A stretch of DNA of 64,000 bases from Alteripontixanthobacter sp. (GCA_039968605.1 JBDVPM010000008.1:496001-560000); one strand, 5' to 3'. Shown: positions 53,658 to 62,175, numbered from the stretch's first letter. Notes: generated by a model from the sequence alone, not told the origin. Numbers and translations: made by a program.

Positions 53658-54406
53658 CCGAAATGAGCGAGAAAACCGCGACGATCTACCGCATGGTTAT
53701 GGAAAGCCATACCTGCCCCTACGGTATCAAGTCGATCGATTTGCTGAAGCGCGAGGGGTTCAGCGTGGATGACAATCACCTGACCACCCGCGAACAGACG
53801 GATGACTTCAAGCAGGAACACGGCGTCGAAACGACCCCGCAAACCTGGATCGGTGACAAACGCATCGGCGGATATGACGCGCTGCGCGAACATTTCGGCA
53901 AGGATGTAAAAGAGGCAGGAGAAACGAGTTACTGGCCCGTCGCCGTGTTGTTCGGGATGACATTTGCGATGGCGCTGGGTGCGGCCCAACTGGCGACCGG
54001 TGAATGGGTTTCGATCCTGGCTGCCGAGTGGTTCGTCAGCTTCTCCATGTGTGTCCTCGCTTATCTGAAATTGCGCGATATCGAGAGCTTTTCGACGATG
54101 TTTCTCAATTACGACCTGTTGGCGAAGCGATGGGTGCCTTACGGCTATATATACCCGTGGGCCGAGGGGCTGGCCGGCGTTTTGATGACCGCACATATCC
54201 TGCCTTGGCTCTCGGTTCCGGTCGCGCTGATTGTTGGCAGTATCGGAGCGGCCAGCGTGTTCAAGGCCGTCTATATCGACAGGCGCGAACTGAAATGTGC
54301 CTGTGTCGGTGGGGACAGCAATGTCCCGCTGGGCTTCGTCTCGCTGACCGAAAACCTGTTCATGATCGGCATGGCCGTGTGGATGGGGGCGAAGGCGTTT
54401 GGTTGA
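53654..54406 (+). CDS. glutaredoxin-MauE (DoxX-like) membrane fusion protein
   Basis: Protein of 250 residues. Residues 1-90 are a glutaredoxin-like thioredoxin fold with a monothiol-type CPYG site (MVMESHTCPYGIKSIDLLKR) and the cis-Pro segment ETTPQTWIGDKRIGGYDALR. Residues 95-250 have four membrane segments of the MauE/DoxX type (VAVLFGMTFAMALGAAQLAT; WAEGLAGVLMTAHILPWLSV), with a Cys pair CACVGG before the last. It probably passes reducing equivalents across the inner membrane. It is coupled to the CsoR-type repressor, which points to metal or sulfur stress. I do not know a studied example. Confidence 0.88.
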   Translation: MTEMSEKTATIYRMVMESHTCPYGIKSIDLLKREGFSVDDNHLTTREQTDDFKQEHGVETTPQTWIGDKRIGGYDALREHFGKDVKEAGETSYWPVAVLFGMTFAMALGAAQLATGEWVSILAAEWFVSFSMCVLAYLKLRDIESFSTMFLNYDLLAKRWVPYGYIYPWAEGLAGVLMTAHILPWLSVPVALIVGSIGAASVFKAVYIDRRELKCACVGGDSNVPLGFVSLTENLFMIGMAVWMGAKAFG

Positions 54407-54515
54407 TATCCGTTAACCGACTGTAATCAGGGTAATACGATAGTGCGTGGTTCCACATGGTGGTTATCATTTGCTAAGTTACCATGTTTTAAGCACTTAC
54501 GCCTATTTAGGGCGC

Positions 54516-54833
54516 ATGTCGGAGAACAGGATCGCGCTTAGATATCCGGTCAGCGTGCCGGGACGTTACCGCCTTGGGCGGGGCGTGCCGCGCGATGTCA
54601 TGGTGCTCGATCTGTCGGAAGGGGGGTGCCGGTTCTTCGACAAGTTCGGAACTTTGCGAGAAGGAGCGGCTCTGACGTTTCGGATCGGGTCGATCGGCCC
54701 GATACCGGCAGTTGTAGCTTGGTCCACCGGCCAGGAGGTCGGGGTCAATTTCGAAAACGACCTGTACGGCCCTGTGTTCGAGCACATTAGGGATCAGTTG
54801 AACGGAGGGAACCGTTCAGCCGCAATGGGTTAA
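54516..54833 (+). CDS. PilZ-domain protein
   Basis: Single-domain protein of 105 residues. The PilZ pattern is visible: ALRYPVSVPGRYRLGRG, then VLDLSEGGCRF (D-x-S-x-x-G) and VNFEND. The usual RxxxR c-di-GMP motif near the N-terminus is only partly kept (ENRIALRYPV), so c-di-GMP binding is uncertain. ATG 54516 (MSENRIALRY) is preferred; the frame opens at 54447. A second PilZ gene follows after 110 bases. Confidence 0.8.
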   Translation: MSENRIALRYPVSVPGRYRLGRGVPRDVMVLDLSEGGCRFFDKFGTLREGAALTFRIGSIGPIPAVVAWSTGQEVGVNFENDLYGPVFEHIRDQLNGGNRSAAMG

Positions 54834-54943
54834 TAAATAAAAGGACGGGCAGGAACCAGTAATGCGTTCTCTTCACTCAATCGCAACTGTACCGATTTAT
54901 TGAGGGGTTAAGGGTCGCAAAAAAAGAATGACAGGCTATTGCC

Positions 54944-55270
54944 ATGCGCGACGAATTGATTGGGAAGCGAGAGGGGCGGCGCGTCAAGCTGCGATTGCCC
55001 GCGCGCCTCATCATGCCAGAACGCGGCCAGGACGTGTGGATTGTCGATCTGTCGGATAGCGGCGTAGCGATCGAAATGATCAAGCCGCTCCAGAACAGCA
55101 GTGGCCTCCTCGTATGGCTGGATTTTCGCCGAGTGGTGGATCTGGTCTGGCAGGAACATGGTCGCTGCGGTTTCAGGTTCGCCCGCGCTCTCGAGCCCGG
55201 ATGCCTGGAGAAGTCTGCGGATGCAGGCGCGGATCGCAGCGTTCTGTATGCTGCGAATGATTGCGCCTGA
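54944..55270 (+). CDS. PilZ-domain protein
   Basis: Protein of 108 residues with the PilZ N-terminal GKREGRRVKLRLPARL (R-x-x-R type) and WIVDLSDSGVAIEM (D-x-S-x-x-G), so c-di-GMP binding is more likely than in the preceding PilZ protein. The C-terminal 25 residues are a polar tail. The ATG has no strong Shine-Dalgarno. The PilZ pair may act in motility or surface-attachment switching. Confidence 0.78.
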   Translation: MRDELIGKREGRRVKLRLPARLIMPERGQDVWIVDLSDSGVAIEMIKPLQNSSGLLVWLDFRRVVDLVWQEHGRCGFRFARALEPGCLEKSADAGADRSVLYAANDCA

Positions 55271-55294
55271 AATAAGTTCGGCGCTGCCAGCTGG

Positions 55295-55762
55295 CTAAGG
55301 TTTCCGCTCCCAACGCTTTGTATCCTGATAATCCGCCGAAGTCGGCTCGATCCAGTGAGAGCCGTTCCCGGTATCCTCCCGCTTCCAGAACACGGCATCG
55401 GTCTTGAGCCTGTCCATCGTATAATCGACCGCTTGCAAGGCTGCGCGGCGATGGGAAGATGCGGCCGCGACCAGCACGATCGGATCGCCAGCCGGCACCC
55501 AGCCGAAGCGATGGATGGCCAGCAATCCGGTTATAGCGAAACGGTCCATCGCGGCATTTACGATAGCGTCCATGGATTTGGCGGTCAGCCGAGCATGGTG
55601 ATCGAGAAACAATCCCTTCACAGCGCTCCCATCTTTGCTGGCGGACCGCGCGATGCCGGTGAAGCTGGCGATCGCTCCCGCGCCATTAGAGCTGACCAAA
55701 AACTCGCGCAAGCGCGCCTCCGCATCGAACGGATCGCCGGTCAGGATGCAGTCTATCGTCAC
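55295..55762 (-). CDS. moaE: molybdopterin synthase catalytic subunit MoaE
   Basis: MoaE of 155 residues: GAGAIASFTGIARS, LFLDHHARLTAKSMDAIVNA, AIHRFGWVPAGDPIVLVAAA, SSHRRAALQAVDYTMDRLKT and the catalytic Lys region DAVFWKREDT. It transfers two sulfurs from MoaD to cPMP to make molybdopterin. The start is GTG 55762, overlapping the moaD stop. One oddity is LDHHARLT where many MoaE proteins have LEHYPGMT. It is convergent with the second PilZ gene. Confidence 0.93.
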   Translation of the reverse strand: MTIDCILTGDPFDAEARLREFLVSSNGAGAIASFTGIARSASKDGSAVKGLFLDHHARLTAKSMDAIVNAAMDRFAITGLLAIHRFGWVPAGDPIVLVAAASSHRRAALQAVDYTMDRLKTDAVFWKREDTGNGSHWIEPTSADYQDTKRWERKP

Positions 55763-56013
55763 GCCCCGCCGCCCGAGACCGGCGGAAGGAACTCGACGCT
55801 GCTCGTTCCGACAAGGGCGGTGTCATCGTCCACGAACCGGTCACCGATCAGGGATTTCAGACGGTCCGAGCGCAATTCTGCGGCGTGATCCGGCCATTTT
55901 GCGCCAAGCTTGCTCCGTAGCTCGCCAATGGTGGCGGCGCCGCTGGCATCGAACATCACTTCGCGTCCGATTGCTTTGCCCAGATGGCCATAGAACATAA
56001 TTGTCAGCTGCAT
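55759..56013 (-). CDS. moaD: molybdopterin synthase sulfur-carrier subunit MoaD
   Basis: Ubiquitin-like MoaD of 84 residues: LTIMFYGHLGKAIGREVMF, TIGELRSKLGAKWPDHAAEL, ALVGTSSVEFLPPVSGGGA. The functional C-terminus of MoaD is Gly-Gly, which becomes thiocarboxylated. Here the frame reads GGGA, that is, two residues longer (see finding). The stop overlaps the moaE GTG by four bases. Confidence 0.92.
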   Translation of the reverse strand: MQLTIMFYGHLGKAIGREVMFDASGAATIGELRSKLGAKWPDHAAELRSDRLKSLIGDRFVDDDTALVGTSSVEFLPPVSGGGA

Positions 56014-56160
56014 CTTTTGCCTTTGTAGCGCATGATTCCACGCTGTTTAACGCCGCCGGGTGAGCCCCCAAGTTTCCCCGACTTTTCCAGCCGCAATTGT
56101 CACGAACGGGTCACATAGCGCGGCCAGACCGAGCCTTCCATCACGGGGGCTAATTCGCGA

Positions 56161-56838
56161 ATGGATATCGTTACCATCCTGCTCAGTAATGCCAAGGCGC
56201 GCTCTATGGACGAGTTCGTCCATGGCGAGACGCTGTTTATCTTCGACCAGCTTACGCCCGACGGCCCGACCCGAATGATCGAGGGGCCGGTCTGGGTCTT
56301 TGTCGACTGGGTGCTGGAGGAACTGGCCGGGCTGGAAATGTGCCGCCGATTGCGCGCCGATACGCGGACCGCCGATGCCCACATCACCATAGTGCTGGAG
56401 GAGGACGATCCGGAGGATCGCCGCCGTGCGCTGCGGGCAGGTGCGGATGATTACATGGTGGGCCCGCTGGACCGCACGGCAATGCTCGACCGCGTGTTGG
56501 CTCTGCAATCTGCAAACAACAAGCGCCGCCCTGCCAAATCGCTGGATGTCGGCAAGCTGGAGATCGATCTGGCCGCGGTGAAGGCGCGCTGGGATGGCAA
56601 GCCTATCATCACTCAGCCCAACGAATTTCGGCTGCTGAGGTATTTCGCCGAGAACCCCGACCAATTGCTCAGCCGCGAAGAATTGATCGAAGGGCTGGGC
56701 AAGCAGGATCCGCCGATCGATTATCGCACCGTCGATGTATGGATCGGGCGTCTGCGCCGCGCTTTGCGCGAGGCCGGGGCGGGGATGCCCCTGCGCACCG
56801 TACGCTCGCGCGGCTACGTGTTCGATTCGGACATCTGA
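56161..56838 (+). CDS. OmpR-type response regulator with atypical receiver
   Basis: Regulator of 225 residues: receiver-like residues 1-120 and a PhoB/OmpR winged-helix domain from about 125 (ITQPNEFRLLRYFAENPDQL, TVDVWIGRLRRALREAGAGM, RTVRSRGYVF). The phosphoacceptor Asp is kept (FVDWVLEELAGLEMCRRLR), but the N-terminal acidic pair is missing and the conserved Lys of the GADDYxxKP loop is Gly (GADDYMVGPL). It may work without ordinary phosphorylation. ATG 56161 is assumed. It converges on the TonB receptor gene across a shared terminator. Confidence 0.88.
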   Translation: MDIVTILLSNAKARSMDEFVHGETLFIFDQLTPDGPTRMIEGPVWVFVDWVLEELAGLEMCRRLRADTRTADAHITIVLEEDDPEDRRRALRAGADDYMVGPLDRTAMLDRVLALQSANNKRRPAKSLDVGKLEIDLAAVKARWDGKPIITQPNEFRLLRYFAENPDQLLSREELIEGLGKQDPPIDYRTVDVWIGRLRRALREAGAGMPLRTVRSRGYVFDSDI

Positions 56839-56841
56839 CGC

Positions 56842-56880
56842 CCTGCGGGGGCGCGGCGATTGGCGCCGCGCCCCGCCTTT
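56842..56880. terminator. bidirectional GC-rich terminator
   Basis: GGGGCGCGGCG (56848-56858) and CGCCGCGCCCC (56864-56874) form a perfect 11-bp stem with a 5-base loop, followed by CCTTT. It lies between the convergent regulator and TonB-receptor stops and can serve both strands. Confidence 0.6.
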
Positions 56881-59614
56881 AGAACTCGGCCGAGATGGAG
56901 AATGAGAAGCTACGGCCGACTTCGTATGTATTGATGTCGATCCGCGTGGTCCCGTTGTCCTGGAACTCGAAATTATCGCGCCCGGTCAGATTGCGCGCTT
57001 CGAATTTCGCTTCCAGCTCCAGCCCGCTCAGATTGAAGCCCTGCCTCGCCACCAGATCCAGCGTTAAGCCTGGATCCTCGACGATGTCGGGCAGGCCGCT
57101 GGTACCGCGGCTGGTCACGCGCTCGCTGGCATAGGACATCAGCACGGTCAGTTGTTGCAGCCTTTCGGTATCTTCCACGCCCAGCTGCACGTTGAACAGA
57201 TGATCCGATTGGCCCGTCAACGGCGATCCATCGCGGAAGAAATTTGTCGCAGGCTGCGGCGCGCTCGGGAATACGAGCGTCAGGTCATCGGCGCCGACGC
57301 TGATTTCGGAATCGGTAAAGGTGTAATTCGCCACAACCAGCGCGCGCTTGTTTTCCCAGAAGCCGCCCCAATCGTAGAGGTCGTGGAAATATTGCGTCTC
57401 GATCTCCGCGCCATACAGCGTTGCCTGCGGCGCATTGGCGAAGCGCGACAGCTGCTCATTGTCGGAGAAGCTGGAGAAAATCTCGATCGGATTGTCGATT
57501 TTCTTGTAGAATCCGGCGATCGACACGCGGTTGCCGCCGTTCCAGTAATGCTCCAGCCGCGCCTCCGCATTGAACAGGTCGCTATCGACGAGGTCGGGGT
57601 TGCCGTTGAACTGGCGATTGGTTTCCGGGTTGAAATAGGTCTGGAAAATCAGCTCGCGAAATTGCGGCCGGGCGATGGTTTTGGACGCATTCAGGCGAAT
57701 TTGCAGGCCGTCCTGAATTTCATAGGTGAGCGTGCCTGCTGGCAACCAATTGTCGTTATTCAGGAAAGTCGAGCTGCCCGAATTTGCCGGGACTGCGAAC
57801 ACTTCCACCGGAACAACCGATTGTTCGGCATCTTCGTAGCGCACACCCAGATCGAGGGTCAGCCCGATCACCGGCTCTACGCGGACCTGCCCATAGCCCG
57901 CATGGATCGTCAGATCCGCCTGGAAAGCGGGGTCCGACTGGGTGGTTTCGATCAGGCCGATATCGTAGAAATCGATGACCGCGTCGCCCAGCAGGAAATC
58001 GGGCCTGAACGCGCCCACCGCATCCTCGAAATTCGTATCCGCATCGAACAGGAATTCGCGGCGCGTGGAGAAGCGATCGGTGTCGGTATAGGCATAGCCG
58101 GCACTGACGGTGAGCCAGTCGGTCACCGGATAGGACAGGTCCAGCCCACCATAATAGAGCTCTTCCGTCAGGTCGGAGAACACCACGCTGGCGCTGCCGG
58201 TCTGGCGGTCCAGCACGTTGAGAAACGTGTCGCCCAGCGGATCGTTGGGATTGTTTGTGCGGACATAGGTGAAGTCATACTCGTACGGGCTTTCGCGGTC
58301 CGTCTGGGCAAATCCGCCGCGCAGATCCACCGACAGATCGCCAAACTCCAGCTCGCCGACCAGTTGCGTATCGATCAACTGGCGCTCGAACCACGAAGTG
58401 CTCTGCTGCAGTTCGTTATCGTCATCCTGGAAATCGGTGCCGAAAGCGATGGAGGCACGTTTCAACGTGTCGCGGATAAACAGGTTGGTGAAGCGGAATT
58501 TATGCGGCCCGGTTTCCAGCCCGAACCCGACCAGCCCGTTTACCAGGATCCGGTTGTCGGTGACCGAATCGCGGAAATCGGTGTCGAGGAAAATCTCGTT
58601 TTCGTTACCGACGGCGGTTTGCGAGATTATCGAGCGGGTGCGCCACTTGTTGGAAATGGAGGCGGTGGCAATAATGCCGAGGATGCTGTCATCCCCGATG
58701 TCGAAACTGGTCCCAGCCGTGACACCGCCGGAAAAATTCGCCGGAATATCACTGTTCCGCTGCACGAGTACGAGGTTCGGATCGCCGAGTTGTTTGGCGA
58801 TTTCCTGTTGATCGACGTTCAAGTCGGTCAGACGCGCGCCGCTATCGAAGAATGCCTGCAAGGCGGGGGGAATATCGCGCGTGCCGTCGTCGAAACCGGA
58901 CCAGTCCGTGTCGGACCCGTAATAGGTCAGCCCATCGGACAGGGTGGTGACGCTATCGCCGCTAATTCCGGCGCTGAACTCGATAAAGCTTTCATCGGGA
59001 ACCGCGCGGGTGGTCAAATTGATGACACCGCCGCCAAATTCGCCGGGGAAATTGGCCGAGTATGTTTTTTGCACTAGGCTGGACGCCACGATGCTGGTCG
59101 GGAAAATGTCCAGCGGGACCACCCGGCTGAGCGGCTGGGGGGAGGGCAGCGGCAGGCCGTTGAGCAGCGCTAGCGAATAACGATCGCCCAAACCGCGCAC
59201 GAAAACGAAGCCGTTGCCCTGAACCGAAAGTCCGGTGACCCGGCCAAGCGCGCCGGCAATATCACCTTCGCCGGTCCGCGCAATTTCCTCCGAGGACAAG
59301 ACGCTGATGACCTGCGCCGAACTGCGGGTAACATCGCGCGTGCGCCGTCCGGTGACGACGATTGTACCGCCTGGGATCGAGATGTCGGGCTGGGCCTGTT
59401 CATCGCTGAACTCGCCGGGTTGTTCGTCTGGACCCTCGGCCTGTTCGCCAAGTCCCGTGCCCGTCCCGGTGCCAGTGTCAATGTCAGTGTCCGGGGCAGG
59501 ACCCTCGGCCCCTGTACCCGGCCCACCGGTAGTGCCTTGCGCTAGGGCGATTCCGGGATAGCTGAGAGCGGTCGTGAGCAGAAGCAGCCCCGCCAGCCGT
59601 TTGCCTGTGGTCAT
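56879..59614 (-). CDS. TonB-dependent outer-membrane receptor
   Basis: Receptor of 911 residues with signal peptide (LAGLLLLTTALSYPGIALAQ). A Gly/Asp/Pro-rich spacer precedes the plug (IVVTGRRTRDVTRSSAQVIS, ALGRVTGLSVQGNGFVFVRG, VQKTYSANFPGEFGGGVINL). A 22-strand-type barrel follows and ends in FSFSISAEF with terminal Phe. The substrate is not recognisable. The surface lipoprotein gene lies 147 bases upstream on the same strand, so the two probably act together. Confidence 0.93.
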   Translation of the reverse strand: MTTGKRLAGLLLLTTALSYPGIALAQGTTGGPGTGAEGPAPDTDIDTGTGTGTGLGEQAEGPDEQPGEFSDEQAQPDISIPGGTIVVTGRRTRDVTRSSAQVISVLSSEEIARTGEGDIAGALGRVTGLSVQGNGFVFVRGLGDRYSLALLNGLPLPSPQPLSRVVPLDIFPTSIVASSLVQKTYSANFPGEFGGGVINLTTRAVPDESFIEFSAGISGDSVTTLSDGLTYYGSDTDWSGFDDGTRDIPPALQAFFDSGARLTDLNVDQQEIAKQLGDPNLVLVQRNSDIPANFSGGVTAGTSFDIGDDSILGIIATASISNKWRTRSIISQTAVGNENEIFLDTDFRDSVTDNRILVNGLVGFGLETGPHKFRFTNLFIRDTLKRASIAFGTDFQDDDNELQQSTSWFERQLIDTQLVGELEFGDLSVDLRGGFAQTDRESPYEYDFTYVRTNNPNDPLGDTFLNVLDRQTGSASVVFSDLTEELYYGGLDLSYPVTDWLTVSAGYAYTDTDRFSTRREFLFDADTNFEDAVGAFRPDFLLGDAVIDFYDIGLIETTQSDPAFQADLTIHAGYGQVRVEPVIGLTLDLGVRYEDAEQSVVPVEVFAVPANSGSSTFLNNDNWLPAGTLTYEIQDGLQIRLNASKTIARPQFRELIFQTYFNPETNRQFNGNPDLVDSDLFNAEARLEHYWNGGNRVSIAGFYKKIDNPIEIFSSFSDNEQLSRFANAPQATLYGAEIETQYFHDLYDWGGFWENKRALVVANYTFTDSEISVGADDLTLVFPSAPQPATNFFRDGSPLTGQSDHLFNVQLGVEDTERLQQLTVLMSYASERVTSRGTSGLPDIVEDPGLTLDLVARQGFNLSGLELEAKFEARNLTGRDNFEFQDNGTTRIDINTYEVGRSFSFSISAEF

Positions 59615-59687
59615 GTGAGTGGCCCCTTCTGAAAGGTAGTTTGCCTAGATCGGGATGGAGCGATCCCGGCTCCATTCGAATGCATGG

Positions 59688-59751
59688 CGAACCTGCGCAG
59701 GTTCGCGGTGTATGGCCGGGGCCGCGCGGCGTGTTCGCTCCGTGCGGCCCC
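59688..59751 (-). terminator. palindrome and hairpin between lipoprotein and receptor genes
   Basis: A perfect 18-base palindrome CGAACCTGCGCAGGTTCG (59688-59705) and a separate stem GGGGCCGC/GCGGCCCC (59718-59725 with 59744-59751). They fall just after the lipoprotein stop, and may attenuate transcription into, or protect mRNA of, the two-gene operon. No T-run. Confidence 0.4.
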
Positions 59752-59761
59752 GATCTGCCGA

Positions 59762-61327
59762 TTAGTTGGTGAAGACCGGGATGGTCGTGCAATCGCCGGT
59801 ATTGTTACCGAACGAGATGGCTGCGCTGTCGCAGGTCCACCCTTCGAAACGGTCGCTGCCGGATTGCGCTGCACCGATGAAATTCACGCTATCGAAGAAG
59901 CTCGACAGAGCGGTTGGATCGAATGCAACGACCGCGGCTTCATTCGCGCCGTTGATGTAGGTCATCGTCAGCGTGTTGGTGAAGTTCGCATTGTTGTTCG
60001 ATCCGGCATTGAACTGCGCCTCGACCTGGGCGGCCGTGGTGCCGCCGCTGCCATCGCGGAAGGCGTTGTCGCAATCGAGCACGAGCGATTCGAACACGGG
60101 CGGCCCGTTTTCGTCTGTCGCGCCATTGGCCGCGTCGAACGTTTCGGGCAGGTCGATCCGCAGGCAGGCGGTCCCCTGCGATGCGTCCACGATCACCGTG
60201 TTGACCAGCGCATAATCGGTCCCGCCGCGGATGCGCACGACCTGGTCATCGGTCTTGCGCTGGATGAAGGTGGCGTTGGAGATCTGCGTGTTCTGGCGGG
60301 GTGTCTGGTCCTGCAGGCCGTTGTTGGAATCGGCCTCGATGATCGTGTCGCCAACTTCGCTGCGCTGCACGGCCACGACATATTGCAGATTGGCCTTCAC
60401 CCCGGTGTCGGTATCGATTGAATCGTCTTCGGCCCCGACGACCACAAGGTTCTTCATATTCACGAAACCGCCGAAGAACTCGACGCCATCGTCGGAGCTG
60501 TTGTAGCTCATGATGTTGTTGAAGGTGGTGCCCGATCCGGTGCCGCCGGTGGTCAGCGATTGCAGCTCGTTATCGCCCGAAAGGACGAAGCCGGAATAGC
60601 GGATCTGGACGAATTCCAGATTGCCCGAATCATCATCCGGTGTCGCGCCGCCGAAAATGGCGGGCTGCGCCGCACCCTCTACCTGGCGTTCGCAATCGAC
60701 AGTTCCGGGTGTTGCGCCACCGGCGATGCAGTCCGTGACCGGGGCACGCCCGCCAAGGACGATACCGCCCCACTGGCCGGAAGAGTTCTGGTTGTTGATG
60801 CCCAGGACATTGTCGCGGCTGGTGAAGATGATCGGGCGCTGCGCCGTACCCACCGCGTCGATCTGATTGCCGCGATTGACGTAAAGAAACGCCGAACCGC
60901 TGGCATAGACGATCACGCCCGGGTCGATCGACAGGGTCACGTCTGTGTCGGCTCCGGTGTCCGTCGGTCCGCCATCGCTGCCGACATCCACGCGGCCAGC
61001 CATGCGGTATAGCAACCCTTCGATAAAGGGCAGGGTGGAGGAACTGTTGAAACGCGCGGGCAGGGTGCAGACGCGGTATTCGCCGGTCGGGCCGGTTATC
61101 GTGCCATCATCGGTCAGCCCCTGCGCATCGGAAATGGTGGGGCAGCCATTGGCAGGCGTAACCAGCGTTCCGGTAGGGGTGGGCGTGGGTGTTGGCGTGG
61201 GCGTGGCAGGCGGGTTGTTGATGGTGATATTTCCGCCGGTACCGGGCGAAACGATCTCATCGGCCCCGCAGCCGACAAGTGCCAGCGTGCTGCAGCCGAG
61301 AATAAGCGAGCGGTGAAATTTGGTCAC
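59762..61327 (-). CDS. surface lipoprotein, right-handed beta-helix-like
   Basis: Protein of 521 residues with signal and lipobox (GCSTLALVGCGAD, Cys20 lipidated). A Pro-Thr-rich tether (TPTPTPTPTPTG) follows. The body has irregular repeats of Asn/Gly-rich strands (GGIVLGGRAPVTDC, FNNIMSYNSSDDGVEFFGG) as in parallel beta-helices. Such lipoproteins pair with TonB receptors in alphaproteobacteria and are thought to help capture a ligand. The start is GTG 61327. A single CTGTCAC half-site lies 118 bases upstream. Confidence 0.82.
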   Translation of the reverse strand: MTKFHRSLILGCSTLALVGCGADEIVSPGTGGNITINNPPATPTPTPTPTPTGTLVTPANGCPTISDAQGLTDDGTITGPTGEYRVCTLPARFNSSSTLPFIEGLLYRMAGRVDVGSDGGPTDTGADTDVTLSIDPGVIVYASGSAFLYVNRGNQIDAVGTAQRPIIFTSRDNVLGINNQNSSGQWGGIVLGGRAPVTDCIAGGATPGTVDCERQVEGAAQPAIFGGATPDDDSGNLEFVQIRYSGFVLSGDNELQSLTTGGTGSGTTFNNIMSYNSSDDGVEFFGGFVNMKNLVVVGAEDDSIDTDTGVKANLQYVVAVQRSEVGDTIIEADSNNGLQDQTPRQNTQISNATFIQRKTDDQVVRIRGGTDYALVNTVIVDASQGTACLRIDLPETFDAANGATDENGPPVFESLVLDCDNAFRDGSGGTTAAQVEAQFNAGSNNNANFTNTLTMTYINGANEAAVVAFDPTALSSFFDSVNFIGAAQSGSDRFEGWTCDSAAISFGNNTGDCTTIPVFTN

Positions 61328-61678
61328 GAGCGACGTCCCCTAAGTCCATGTCTGACCCCGCCATTGCCGAATGGAATGCGGGTAGAATTGCGAATTACGC
61401 GGACCGAACATGCCGGAACGCGATTCGCGGACTAGGCGCGATGCGTGACAGTTTTTTTGCAAAAGCCCGGCTTATTCAATGACCCGAATACGTCCGAAAT
61501 ATGACGAGAAATCACGCAAATTGGCCTTGCTCATTGCCTCACCTGCCGGGATGCCCCGCGATCTGCCGAGTCCCGGCGCAGCGGCGAATATTACAATTCG
61601 ATGACAATATTTCGTTTTTGTTGCAGTTTCGCGGCAGGCCGGACAGTCTGATCTTCACAAGCTGTTTGGAGAGAGACA
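61328..61678. other. intergenic region, promoters of two divergent genes
   Basis: No gene. On the reverse strand a CTGTCAC half-site (61445-61451) preceded by an A-run resembles one half of a PhoB box, but the second half is poor. The forward gene at 61679 has GGAGAGAGA before it. Confidence 0.3.
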
Positions 61679-62062
61679 ATGTCGTTCGCATCGGTAGCAT
61701 TATTGGCCCTGGCAAGCCCGGTCGGCCTCGCCCACGAAACTCCGCGTGAAGACCATGTCGAGGCATCCTACGATGCGCTGGCGGCGGGCGACAACCAGCA
61801 GGCGATCGAGGCGATCGATCTGGCCGATGCGCTGGCCAAAGATGATCCCGCCCGGCTGATAAATCTCGGCATAGCTTATGCGCGCGAGGGGCGTTTCGCA
61901 CAGGCCCGGACTATGTTCGAAGCGGCCGAGCGCAGCGATATGCGATACCGTCTTGAGCTGGCCGACGGACACTGGATCGATTCCCGCCGCCTGGCGCAGC
62001 GGGCGCTGGTCATGCTGGATGGCGGGGCCTTCGCCAGCAATAGCCGGATGGCCCAGCGCTAG
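61679..62062 (+). CDS. small secreted TPR-like protein
   Basis: Protein of 127 residues with a signal-like N-terminus (SFASVALLALASPVGLAHE). Two tetratricopeptide-like helices pairs follow (ASYDALAAGDNQQAIEAIDL, ARLINLGIAYAREGRFAQAR). The C-terminus is polar. It has a good Shine-Dalgarno (GGAGAGA). TPR proteins of this size mediate protein contacts; the partner is unknown. The transglycosylase gene follows after 148 bases, but with its own promoter-like box. Confidence 0.72.
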   Translation: MSFASVALLALASPVGLAHETPREDHVEASYDALAAGDNQQAIEAIDLADALAKDDPARLINLGIAYAREGRFAQARTMFEAAERSDMRYRLELADGHWIDSRRLAQRALVMLDGGAFASNSRMAQR

Positions 62063-62157
62063 GCTGAGGCGCGATCCGGCAATTGCCGACTCGCGCATTA
62101 TCAATTGATTACCGAACGCCTCCCCAACGGGTAGAGTAACGTTCGCGGTTCAGCTTA

Positions 62158-62175
62158 CTGTCACTCTGGTGTCAT
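62158..62175 (+). promoter_or_regulatory. PhoB-box-like direct repeat
   Basis: CTGTCAC-tctg-GTGTCAT: two 7-base units spaced by four bases, matching the PhoB consensus CTGTCAT-N4-CTGTCAC-type repeat. It lies 36 bases before the transglycosylase ATG, upstream of the virB genes. Confidence 0.55.

Noticed and set aside
57152-59077. 641-codon forward frame antisense to the TonB receptor
   Set aside because: Shadow of a GC-rich gene on the opposite strand; composition and motifs belong to the receptor.
61441-61455. full PhoB box before the surface lipoprotein
   Set aside because: Only one CTGTCAC half is good; the other 7-base unit matches poorly.
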